DNA of 64,000 bases from a bacterium (GTDB lineage: Bacteria; Cyanobacteriota; Vampirovibrionia; Gastranaerophilales; Gastranaerophilaceae). Every line of letters starts with the position of its first letter. Position 1 is the stretch's first letter. The stretch covers positions 39,035 through 103,034 of the forward strand of contig JAGBXP010000036.1 in the NCBI GenBank assembly GCA_017629215.1, read 5' to 3'. Positions 26,187 to 34,736 of the stretch are shown in pieces. The notes below the pieces were generated by a model. That model did no database searches. It saw only the letters and a list, made by a program, of their open reading frames with translations, and was not told the origin of the DNA. The translations under genes were made by a program, and so were the position numbers.

Positions 26187-27767
26187 ATGAAAAATTTATT
26201 TGAAGAAAAAATTAGTAGATTAGATATCTTATCTTATAAAAATGATTTTGAAAAAAAAGAAATCAAAATAATGATTCATCGTAATCATTCATTTGAAATG
26301 ATTTCAAGTATTATTAATCCTTTTTTAAATTATTTCAAATTAAATGCTACTTTTGAATACAGTAGCTATGATGATAGTTTAACTTTTTCTTCAACTAACA
26401 ACGCAGATTTGCACATTTTATGGCTTGATTTAAAAAGATACAATAAAGAAATCTTAGCAGATTTTCTAAATGAAAAAATTAATGAATTATCTTCTTTAAT
26501 TAATGCTCCAATTGTTTTAGCTTATATTGGAAAATTAGAAAATTTCAACAATAAATTAGCATATATTATTGAAGTAGAAAAAATTATTCAAAAATTAAAA
26601 ACACAAGCTTATGATTTAGAAAAAGAAAAATACTCAGGCACAAGATTATCTGCAAAATCCTCAATATTAATTGCTCAATATTTAGGTTTAAAAATAATTC
26701 CATCATTTTTTAATTCACAAATAAAAGCTATTATTACAGATTTGGATAATACATTATACGAAGGTATTTTGGGTGAGGATGGGATTGAAAAATTAATACC
26801 TAATAAAAATTATCAACTAAAATTAAAAGAATTATCTAATATGGGTTACATGCTTTGTATTGCTTCTAAAAATGATGATAATGATATAAAGGATTTGTTT
26901 TTAAAAAGAAAGGATTTTAGTCTAAAATTTGACGACTTTACTTGTTCTAAAATCAATTGGAATTCAAAAGCACAAAATATTACTGCGATGGCAAAAGAAA
27001 TGAATATTAGTCTAAATTCAATTCTTTTTATTGATGATAATATTGCAGAAATAGAATTAGTCAAATCTGAAATCCCTGAAATTAAAACATTATTATTTAA
27101 TTCAGAAGATTTGACCTTACAAACATTGGATTTGTATCCTGGATTTTTAAAAAATAAAGTAACAAATGAAGATTTACTTCGCTCTAAAGATATAAAAGCA
27201 AATCAAAAACGTAATGAATTAGCAAAAACACTTTCAAAAGAAGAATATTTTAAAAATTTAGGCATAAAAGTTGAATTATCATTAAATAATAAAAATCATA
27301 TAGAAAGAATTGTTGAGCTTTTAAATAAAACTAATCAATTTATACTGTCATATAAAAGATATAATCTAATTGAAGTTACAGAGATATTCAATTCAAATAA
27401 TTCTTGTATAGTAACAGCAAATATGAGCGATAAACTTTCAGATAGTGGGATTATCGCTATTTTAATTTGTAAAAAAGAAAACCAGAGTTTAATAGTAGAT
27501 GAATTAACCTTTAGCTGTAGAGCTTTAGGTAGAAACATTGAAGATATTGTTATTTCTAAAATGCTACAAATCTCAAAAAATTATTTAGAAGCAGATAATG
27601 ATGTCATAATAAATTATAAAAAAGGTTCAAGAAATATACCTGCAATAACTTGGCTTGAAAATTTTACAAATATTAAATCTGAACAAGAAGGTTATATTAA
27701 TTATCAAATAACTGATAAGATTGAAACTTTTGGATTAGAGGTAAAAGAGACATGCAAAACAAACTAA
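26187..27767 (+). CDS. HAD-IIIC / FkbH-like protein
   Basis: The 526-aa protein has an N-terminal SGNH-like region, a HAD-IIIC domain with TDLDNTLYEGILGEDG (D185, D187) and SKNDDNDI, and a C-terminal GNAT-like domain (ILICKKENQSLIVDELTFS). FkbH-type proteins dephosphorylate 1,3-bisphosphoglycerate and load glyceryl onto an ACP, and relatives occur in glycan and polyketide clusters. It directly follows an ACP. The loaded acyl group here is not known. Overlaps the VOC gene by 16 bp. Confidence 0.85.
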   Translation: MKNLFEEKISRLDILSYKNDFEKKEIKIMIHRNHSFEMISSIINPFLNYFKLNATFEYSSYDDSLTFSSTNNADLHILWLDLKRYNKEILADFLNEKINELSSLINAPIVLAYIGKLENFNNKLAYIIEVEKIIQKLKTQAYDLEKEKYSGTRLSAKSSILIAQYLGLKIIPSFFNSQIKAIITDLDNTLYEGILGEDGIEKLIPNKNYQLKLKELSNMGYMLCIASKNDDNDIKDLFLKRKDFSLKFDDFTCSKINWNSKAQNITAMAKEMNISLNSILFIDDNIAEIELVKSEIPEIKTLLFNSEDLTLQTLDLYPGFLKNKVTNEDLLRSKDIKANQKRNELAKTLSKEEYFKNLGIKVELSLNNKNHIERIVELLNKTNQFILSYKRYNLIEVTEIFNSNNSCIVTANMSDKLSDSGIIAILICKKENQSLIVDELTFSCRALGRNIEDIVISKMLQISKNYLEADNDVIINYKKGSRNIPAITWLENFTNIKSEQEGYINYQITDKIETFGLEVKETCKTN

Positions 27768-28168
27768 AACTTCACCATATTGGTGTTGCAACAAGAAATA
27801 TAAAAAAAGAATTGGAAACATTTTCAAAATTAGGATATGTAAAATGCTCTGATATTTTTGAAGATGAAATTCAGCAAATGAAAGGTCTATTTATCAAAGC
27901 TCAAAATCAGCCTTGCCTTGAACTTATTGAAGGAATTGGAGATGATAATCCTGTTAAATCACATATATTAAAGGGTAATAAATTCTATCATATAGCCTAT
28001 GAAACAAAAAATATTGAACAAGATTTAGAAAACTTCATTAACAAGCAAAAAGCAAGGGTAATCGTTCCAATTACAAAGGCAGTATATTTTGAAAAAATAT
28101 GTTTTATATTATTACCAAATATGATGTTAGTAGAACTTGTACAATTAAAAGGAAATCTAGATGAGTAA
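27752..28168 (+). CDS. VOC-superfamily protein (methylmalonyl-CoA epimerase-like)
   Basis: The 138-aa protein has two beta-alpha-beta-beta-beta VOC modules with candidate metal ligands H9 (LHHIGVAT), E67 (LELIEG), H88 (YHIAYE) and a late E (MLVELVQL). It resembles methylmalonyl-CoA epimerase and small acyl-modifying VOC proteins found in polysaccharide clusters. The role may be epimerisation or rearrangement of a carrier-bound acyl group; this is inference. Overlaps both neighbours (16 bp and 8 bp). Confidence 0.8.
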   Translation: MQNKLKLHHIGVATRNIKKELETFSKLGYVKCSDIFEDEIQQMKGLFIKAQNQPCLELIEGIGDDNPVKSHILKGNKFYHIAYETKNIEQDLENFINKQKARVIVPITKAVYFEKICFILLPNMMLVELVQLKGNLDE

Positions 28169-29234
28169 TTCTATAATAAAAAATATGAAAATTGCAGGAA
28201 TTTCTGTAGTATTAGGTGAAAATAAAAAAAATTTTATAAATGAACCTGAATACTATAACAATGACGAAAAACAATTAGCTAAATTAAAAAAGATGATAGG
28301 ATTTGATACTAGATATTGGGCAAACCCTCAAACAACTACAGCTGATTTGTGTCAAGAAGCAACTAAAAAACTAATAAAAGAAATGAATATTAATATATCA
28401 AATATCGATGCAATTATTTCTGTTACTCAAACTCCTGATTATTACATGCCAGGAAATGCCCATGTTATTCATAGAAACCTCGGTTTTGAAAAAGATACAT
28501 TAGCGATGGATCTTGAATTTGGCTGTTCAGGTTATATATATGGATTATGGACTGCTGGAATGATGTTAAATTCTGGTCTAAAAAGAATATTATTGCTCGC
28601 AGGTGATACTTTAAGCAAAGTCGCAAATAAAAAAGATAGAACAGAAGCTCCTTTATTTGGAGATACAGGAAGTGCAACAATTATTGAATTTGATGAAAAA
28701 GCAAAAGAATCTTACTTTATACTAAAATCTAACGGTGTTGGTATTGAAAACATGCTACAACCTGCTGGAGCATACAGAAACCCCTCTACCGAAGAAACAA
28801 GAAAAGAAGTTGCTGATGCTGAAGGAAATATTCGTACACAAGAAAATATTTACATGAATGGTTTTGAAATCTTTAATTTTACTCTTACAGAGCAACCAAA
28901 ATTATTAAATGAAATATTAAAGTTTGCTGATAAAACAAAAGAAGAAATTGATTATTTTATTTTACACCAGGCAAATGTATATATAGTTGAAACTATATTA
29001 AAAAAAGCTGGGATACCTTTTGAAAAAGCTCCTAGTCGAATATTTGAAAAATATGGAAATCAAAATTCAGCATCTATTCCTTCTGCAATTTGTTCTGATT
29101 TATCAGAATGTTTTAAAGATAAAGATAAACAAGCTTTGTTACAAGGATTTGGAATAGGTTTATCTTGGGGTGCTTGTATAACTAACCTAAATAATACAAT
29201 TTGTATTAAACCTGAAACATTTAAAGGAGAATAA
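28161..29234 (+). CDS. 3-oxoacyl-ACP synthase III-like enzyme (second copy)
   Basis: The 357-aa condensing enzyme has C122 (EFGCSGYIYG), H269 (FILHQANV) and N300 (KYGNQNSASIP), and the C-terminal LQGFGIGLSWGA. It is closer to ordinary FabH in length than the first copy, but has the same N-terminal opening (IAGISVVLGENK). Two co-linear KAS III in one cluster suggest either two condensation steps or one acting as an acyltransferase. Start overlaps the VOC stop. Confidence 0.88.
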   Translation: MSNSIIKNMKIAGISVVLGENKKNFINEPEYYNNDEKQLAKLKKMIGFDTRYWANPQTTTADLCQEATKKLIKEMNINISNIDAIISVTQTPDYYMPGNAHVIHRNLGFEKDTLAMDLEFGCSGYIYGLWTAGMMLNSGLKRILLLAGDTLSKVANKKDRTEAPLFGDTGSATIIEFDEKAKESYFILKSNGVGIENMLQPAGAYRNPSTEETRKEVADAEGNIRTQENIYMNGFEIFNFTLTEQPKLLNEILKFADKTKEEIDYFILHQANVYIVETILKKAGIPFEKAPSRIFEKYGNQNSASIPSAICSDLSECFKDKDKQALLQGFGIGLSWGACITNLNNTICIKPETFKGE

Positions 29235-29241
29235 CAATATA

Positions 29242-29595
29242 ATGTTTGGTATTGGAGTAGATATAGAAAAAATCTGTAGGTTTCAAAATAAAACTCAAAA
29301 TAACGATTTACATTTTCTAAAAACAATCTTTACTGATGCTGAGTTAGCTTATTCTTTTTCTGATACAAAGAGTGCGCAACATCTTTGTGCAAGATTTTGC
29401 GCCAAAGAAGCAACAATCAAAGCATTATATTCTTTAGGATTAAAATCTATACCCTTAAACGAAATCGAAATTTTGAATAACAATGACGGCGTTCCTCAAT
29501 TAAAAATCAAAAATTATGAAAATCTAAAAACAAAGGTTTCTTTATCGCACACAACCGAGGATGCAATTGCTTTTATCTTAATCGAAAAAACATAA
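29242..29595 (+). CDS. acpS: holo-ACP synthase (phosphopantetheinyl transferase)
   Basis: The 117-aa AcpS-type protein has GIGVDIEKICRF (metal Asp in the VD motif), ARFCAKEATIKAL (the second metal Glu) and VSLSHTTEDAIAF. It transfers 4'-phosphopantetheine to ACPs, presumably the two in this cluster. Whether it is also the genome's only AcpS cannot be told. It is the last gene of the run and converges on a histidine kinase gene with a 19-bp gap and no clear terminator. Confidence 0.88.
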   Translation: MFGIGVDIEKICRFQNKTQNNDLHFLKTIFTDAELAYSFSDTKSAQHLCARFCAKEATIKALYSLGLKSIPLNEIEILNNNDGVPQLKIKNYENLKTKVSLSHTTEDAIAFILIEKT

Positions 29596-29614
29596 TCTAA
29601 AAATTCTTAAATAA

Positions 29615-31447
29615 TTATGCTTCGCTATCTGCTGGGAGCATGTTTTTGGGGATATATTCTTCAATCTCTTCTTGAGGCAAATTGATTGGTAAACGGAAAC
29701 CAAATGTTGAACCCTCACCTTCTTTTGAATGTACAAATACTTGACCCTGATGATGTTTTTCAATAGTAACTTTGACCAAGTGAAGTCCTAATCCAGTACC
29801 TTTAACAGTATGAGTAGCATTTTCAACCCTAAAGAATCTATCAAAAATTTTCTTTTGATATTGTTCAGGAATACCCATACCTTGATCTTCAACGCTAACC
29901 TCTACAAACTCGCCATCTCGTGAACGCTCAGCTCTAATCTTAATACGTTTACCATCTGGAGAATATTTAATAGCATTTGATACAATATTCATTAATGCTC
30001 GAGAAATACTATCAACATTCAAATATATTTCAGGTAAATCAGGCTCTTTCATTATAGAGATTGTTAAATCGTGTTCTTTTGCAAGCACTTGTACTTGATT
30101 AACACAATCCTCTATAAGCTCCATAATATTTTGCCTAGATTTTTCAAGTCGGATATTTTGTGATTCATAACGAGAAAAATCAAGAATGTCATTAACCATT
30201 CTATTCAATCTTATTATTTCTTGATTCATTACACCAATAAACTCTCTTTGGGTATTGAAATCAAAATCGTTCCCAAAATTATAAAGAGTGTCAATATAAC
30301 TTCTTAATACTGTAACAGGAGTTCTTAATTCATGTGATACGTTTGATATAAAATGAGAACGTAGCTGATCCATTTCAACATCTTTTGTTACATCAATTAA
30401 AACGATTATATAACCTACATAAGAATTTGAACGTGTAAACATTGGAGATATTAAACATTTTATAATACGCTTATCTATTTCAATATTAAATGGAACAGGA
30501 AGTCCTTCTTCTTCTAATGGTGTGTCTTTAAATTCAGCAATTTTTTCTGCAAAACAAAATTCACCACTTGTATCACAAAACTGCTGTATTTGCGAACCAA
30601 TAATTTCGTCCTCATCAACTTCTAGAAGCTTTTTGGCGTGGTTATTAATCATAATAACCTTATCGTGGTTATCACAAACAACAACTCCATTTACAATACT
30701 CATTAAAACTGATTCAAGCTTATTACGTTCAAAAGTCAGACTCTCAATTGTTTGTTCATTATAACGACTTAATTTCTCTGACATGTCATTAAACGCATTA
30801 TAAAGTTCTTTTACCTCTTTATCGACACCTTTATCATCAAGCTTATAGCCAAATTCCCCACCTGAAATCTTTTTTACACCTTGATAAAGCTTGCGAAGCT
30901 CTGATGTAATAATAGATGAATTCATACAAATTATGCCAATAATTACAAGCCAAGCTAATAAGAAAACTATTGCTATAGAGACCTTTGAGGTAGCTGAAAC
31001 TTTATCCATTATCTTACCAGATAACCCAACCATTACTGAACCTACATTGATAGACTCAGAGAAGTTTTTTACAACCATGGGAGAGCTAACTGTTATTCTA
31101 GCTTTTTCAGCTTGTTCAGGGTAATCATCTTTACTAGAATATATAATTTTTGAATTATTATCTTTAAATATAATAAAAGCAATGTCATCATTACTTTTTA
31201 AAATTGACATTGAATTAGTACGCAAAGTATCATATTTTGCTAATTGTGGAACTTCTTTGGTTAATTCAACACCTTCTATTGCAAGAGTCTTTGAAAGCAC
31301 TTGTCCAAAATTTTTATACGCATTGTTCATATTATTATCAATGCTATATACAGCAAAACCTGCAGCACCAAGAATAAATGCAGTACTTACAAGCAAACCA
31401 GAAATAATAAGCCTTGTTTGAGCTGTCATGGACTTTTTGTTATTCAT
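29615..31447 (-). CDS. membrane sensor histidine kinase
   Basis: The 610-aa protein has two transmembrane helices (13-34, 156-175) flanking an extracytoplasmic sensor of about 120 residues, HAMP (about 176-228), PAS (about 240-355), HisKA with H372 (SNVSHELRTPVTV) and HATPase_c with N box (MNIVSNAIKYSPDG), G1 (EDQGMGIP) and GTGLGL. The layout matches PhoR/ResE/VicK-type kinases. No response regulator lies beside it, so it is an orphan here and its partner is unseen. No clear Shine-Dalgarno. Confidence 0.93.
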   Translation of the reverse strand: MNNKKSMTAQTRLIISGLLVSTAFILGAAGFAVYSIDNNMNNAYKNFGQVLSKTLAIEGVELTKEVPQLAKYDTLRTNSMSILKSNDDIAFIIFKDNNSKIIYSSKDDYPEQAEKARITVSSPMVVKNFSESINVGSVMVGLSGKIMDKVSATSKVSIAIVFLLAWLVIIGIICMNSSIITSELRKLYQGVKKISGGEFGYKLDDKGVDKEVKELYNAFNDMSEKLSRYNEQTIESLTFERNKLESVLMSIVNGVVVCDNHDKVIMINNHAKKLLEVDEDEIIGSQIQQFCDTSGEFCFAEKIAEFKDTPLEEEGLPVPFNIEIDKRIIKCLISPMFTRSNSYVGYIIVLIDVTKDVEMDQLRSHFISNVSHELRTPVTVLRSYIDTLYNFGNDFDFNTQREFIGVMNQEIIRLNRMVNDILDFSRYESQNIRLEKSRQNIMELIEDCVNQVQVLAKEHDLTISIMKEPDLPEIYLNVDSISRALMNIVSNAIKYSPDGKRIKIRAERSRDGEFVEVSVEDQGMGIPEQYQKKIFDRFFRVENATHTVKGTGLGLHLVKVTIEKHHQGQVFVHSKEGEGSTFGFRLPINLPQEEIEEYIPKNMLPADSEA

Positions 31448-31528
31448 ATCTATTTTAGCGTTCCCTCAAAGTTCTACATCAAGATTATACCACGCTAAAA
31501 ATTTACTAGCAATTAAATTAATATTAAA

Positions 31529-33460
31529 TTACGCCTTAAAAGCTTTAATTAATTTTCGTTCATAATATTTTAATTTATTTATCAATTCTTTATTTTCTAC
31601 AACATTTGTAGCTTTCAAAGCTCTTGATAAAGCATCATAAGGATTAAACGCTTTACCATTAATTAAGTTTTTAAAATATATTTCTTTAAAATTATTAGGC
31701 ATGCGCAAAGACCATTTTGCAACAGTTTTATCACCTGGCTTATTATACCAATCCTCCATTCCTAATAAATGTGTAAAAAATACCTGCACATTTTTTGCTG
31801 GTGCAACAAATAATTCTGCAAACTTCAACTTGATACCATAAGTTCTATCACTTTTACTATATGGTTTTGTCAAATTCAAATCTTTAGTTAACATTTTTAA
31901 GTGGTTTTCATATTTGGATTGCGCCATTTCCATCATATACAAAACTAAAGGTTTGTTATCATGAGTTCCTGTGTTTATAAAATCTTTTGATAATGAATTT
32001 TTACCTCTATAAATATGATTTGGTGATAACGGGTCTACAAATTGTGTAACCTTCATACTGCCAAGATTATTTCTTTTTATTACCTCAACTGTAGGTTTTG
32101 TAATACTTCCTAAATCCTCAGGCATTATATTTGCTTCTTTTAATCCTTCAGCTTTTGCAGCTGCTAATATTATTTTTTCAAAATATCTTCCATAAGCATC
32201 TATTTGTTTTTCAGATAAATGCTTAATACGATTTAAATCATATTCTGTTTTTGTAGTATCAATGTTTTTCATTGTTAAAATAGAATATCTACCGAATAAC
32301 TCGTGATTTGGAGACGATAAAAATCTATCAGCTCCATCAATTCTTTCTGCACTACCATTAACACACAAGTAAGGATCTATAATACCTTGAAAATGGTCTA
32401 TTCTAACTCCACCTTTATTATTTCTAAAAACTGTTCTATATATATTAAATAATTTTTTACCACCAGCTGATAAAGAGCCGTTTTTATTAAAAAGTTTTTC
32501 AATATCAATTTGTGGGAAACCCCAACATCTTCCTTTTGAGCTAAATGAATCACCTGGCACTCCAAGCTCAATTTTATTATTATTAATTTCGTTTAAAATT
32601 ATATCTTGCAATTTCCATTCATCATTTGACGTTAGAGCAACTTGTTTATCTGCAATATAATGCATTGGTGATAATCTCACATGGTCTTTTGCAAGATATT
32701 GAGTAAACATATAAAAATCAATAAATTCTTGATGCTTATTATATATTGTTTTAATACGTTTTTTTGCTTCTTTATTGTTTTTTTCAAGCAAAAGTGGTAA
32801 TTCCTTGTCAATTGGTTGCCAATTTTTAAAATTATCACCATTATAATCTTTTAATAACGCTTGATATATCGCGTCTAAATATATACCATTATTACCTTTT
32901 TTGAAATTTTGTATATTTTTTGAAAGCTCTACTATTGTCGTATCTCTCTGTTTAAGACGTAATAAATAATTATCATATACCTCTTTAAGCATATTAGATG
33001 TTGATTGTTCAACATAAGAATAATCAACTCTATTAAATAATTTTGGTTTGTTATTTACTATTCGTTCAAAAGTTTTATTACTCAACAGGTTATGACCTTC
33101 ATCTGTTGTTAAAAATTTAAAATTTATAAAAAAAGGATTTAAAGATTCTAATGTTGAATTATATGGCGAATGTTTGCAATATGACGCTGTTGCACCCCAA
33201 GGTCCAAGCACACATTTATCAAAAACCCCTTTAAAAAAATTCGAAAATTCCTTAGCTCCATTTGAATAAGGAGAACCTATCGTAAAATCTTCTGTAGGTA
33301 GTGATGGAAAGCTATTCCCATGCATAATAACAGCTAAATTTTTATCTCCAAGACGTTTAAGAGCATTATTGATTACAGGCTTCGAGTCATTCCATACTTC
33401 TTCAGCTTCTTTTACACCATTAAACATCAGATTATGATTATTAATTTTATAAATACGCAT
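31529..33460 (-). CDS. malQ: GH77 4-alpha-glucanotransferase (amylomaltase), divergent
   Basis: The 643-aa protein shows the GH77 signatures GGVRIDHFQGI (nucleophile Asp in RIDHF, 353-357), IMPEDLG (acid/base Glu, 448-451) and NTGTHDN (496-502), in correct order. It should disproportionate maltodextrins or glycogen fragments. The N-terminus MRIYKINNHNLMFNG is an extension with an F-N-G element instead of the usual start, and a helical insert of about 100 residues sits around 150-260. AAGGAG precedes the ATG. It follows the PHP gene by 10 bp in a three-gene operon. Confidence 0.85.
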   Translation of the reverse strand: MRIYKINNHNLMFNGVKEAEEVWNDSKPVINNALKRLGDKNLAVIMHGNSFPSLPTEDFTIGSPYSNGAKEFSNFFKGVFDKCVLGPWGATASYCKHSPYNSTLESLNPFFINFKFLTTDEGHNLLSNKTFERIVNNKPKLFNRVDYSYVEQSTSNMLKEVYDNYLLRLKQRDTTIVELSKNIQNFKKGNNGIYLDAIYQALLKDYNGDNFKNWQPIDKELPLLLEKNNKEAKKRIKTIYNKHQEFIDFYMFTQYLAKDHVRLSPMHYIADKQVALTSNDEWKLQDIILNEINNNKIELGVPGDSFSSKGRCWGFPQIDIEKLFNKNGSLSAGGKKLFNIYRTVFRNNKGGVRIDHFQGIIDPYLCVNGSAERIDGADRFLSSPNHELFGRYSILTMKNIDTTKTEYDLNRIKHLSEKQIDAYGRYFEKIILAAAKAEGLKEANIMPEDLGSITKPTVEVIKRNNLGSMKVTQFVDPLSPNHIYRGKNSLSKDFINTGTHDNKPLVLYMMEMAQSKYENHLKMLTKDLNLTKPYSKSDRTYGIKLKFAELFVAPAKNVQVFFTHLLGMEDWYNKPGDKTVAKWSLRMPNNFKEIYFKNLINGKAFNPYDALSRALKATNVVENKELINKLKYYERKLIKAFKA

Positions 33461-33470
33461 TTTTACTCCT

Positions 33471-34736
33471 TTATTTATGCTCTAATAAAGTTTTACCATG
33501 GGTATCCAAACCACCTGATTCTAGTAAATTATATCTTTGTGCTAAAACACGAAAATTATTAATCCAATTAATTGCATTTAGCTGTTTATTATCAGTTTTA
33601 CTAATCAGACCGTCTAAAATATCATTAGCTAATTTTAGATTACCACAATATCCTTGATAATTTGTTTCTAATACTCTAAATTTCTTCCCACCTATTTTTA
33701 CTAAATATTGTATAAAATGATCAATAATAGTTTTTCCAGCACGCTTTCCCTCTAGTTTGCATTTTTCAACATAATCTTCTTTTATTAAACCCTTTGGAAA
33801 TGCAATCCTTCCGGGATGAGCAACTCCAAGAAATCCAAAATTTTCTCTGAATAATGAAAAAATATCGTTAATCGAATTATTAATTTTAGAATTTTCCTCA
33901 CGAACTAATGGTAAGTATTTAGAAATAAATGTTTCAAAATTTTTATTATCAGTTTCTGAAATTGCTTTTTCAGAGAAATATTTAATCAATGAATTAAAAA
34001 ATCCATTTGTTCCTTTTTGTAAATTTTTAGCTTTTATAGAAGCCTCGTCAAATGAAAAATTATATGATGGGAATTCTTTATTTGCAGCATTTATTATATT
34101 TTTTGTTAATTCTATTCGCTCTTTTCTAACATTTTCTAAGTATCCAGCCAATTTATTATCAAAAGGATTTATAGCAAAAGCGAGCATTTCAAAAGGAAAA
34201 GGATAATTAAACGCTTTTTTATCATTGTATATACAGCTAATTTCACTACCAAATATAATTCCTAAATTTCGATATTTTTCCACGTTTTCAATTATATAAT
34301 TTAAAGCTTCTTTTGTTCCATCGATATTATCATGATCTGTTATTGCAATAGTAAAATTAGGAAAATCTTTTAATGAAGAAAGCTCATTTGCATAATCAGA
34401 AGATTGATTTAATAGCTCAGGAATTGACATTTTTCCATCAGAATAATCTGTATGTATATGCAAGTTTAATCTAAAATTATCTTCTGGTCGATAAAATTTT
34501 TTTGGAGCATTTTTTAACAAAAATTCTAATTGAGCAGGACCAATTACAGGTGTGAGCCTTGACAGTTCTGCACTCGTTAGATTACATTGTTCTGCTAAAT
34601 TTTTCAAATATTTCAAATCACTAGGAAATTTTTTTATTTTTTCTTGAAAAGCTCGTTGTAAAGCTACTGTTGTGTTTTTTGCATTAACAGAGCGAAAATT
34701 TATACATTTAGTTTGTTTGTTAAATGTTACTTGCAT
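33471..34736 (-). CDS. PHP-domain phosphoesterase
   Basis: The 421-aa protein has PHP metal motifs LHIHTDYSDGK, AITDHDNIDGT, GSEIS, VAHPGR and a late LDTHG, parallel to the protein at 14691 but without a membrane segment. About 90 residues precede the first motif, including two small N-terminal F-containing blocks (VTFNKQ, INFRSV). A large insertion separates the early and late motifs. Its gene starts inside the end of the kinase-like gene (10-bp overlap). Substrate unknown; the malQ neighbour suggests a phosphorylated sugar, as inference. Confidence 0.75.
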   Translation of the reverse strand: MQVTFNKQTKCINFRSVNAKNTTVALQRAFQEKIKKFPSDLKYLKNLAEQCNLTSAELSRLTPVIGPAQLEFLLKNAPKKFYRPEDNFRLNLHIHTDYSDGKMSIPELLNQSSDYANELSSLKDFPNFTIAITDHDNIDGTKEALNYIIENVEKYRNLGIIFGSEISCIYNDKKAFNYPFPFEMLAFAINPFDNKLAGYLENVRKERIELTKNIINAANKEFPSYNFSFDEASIKAKNLQKGTNGFFNSLIKYFSEKAISETDNKNFETFISKYLPLVREENSKINNSINDIFSLFRENFGFLGVAHPGRIAFPKGLIKEDYVEKCKLEGKRAGKTIIDHFIQYLVKIGGKKFRVLETNYQGYCGNLKLANDILDGLISKTDNKQLNAINWINNFRVLAQRYNLLESGGLDTHGKTLLEHK

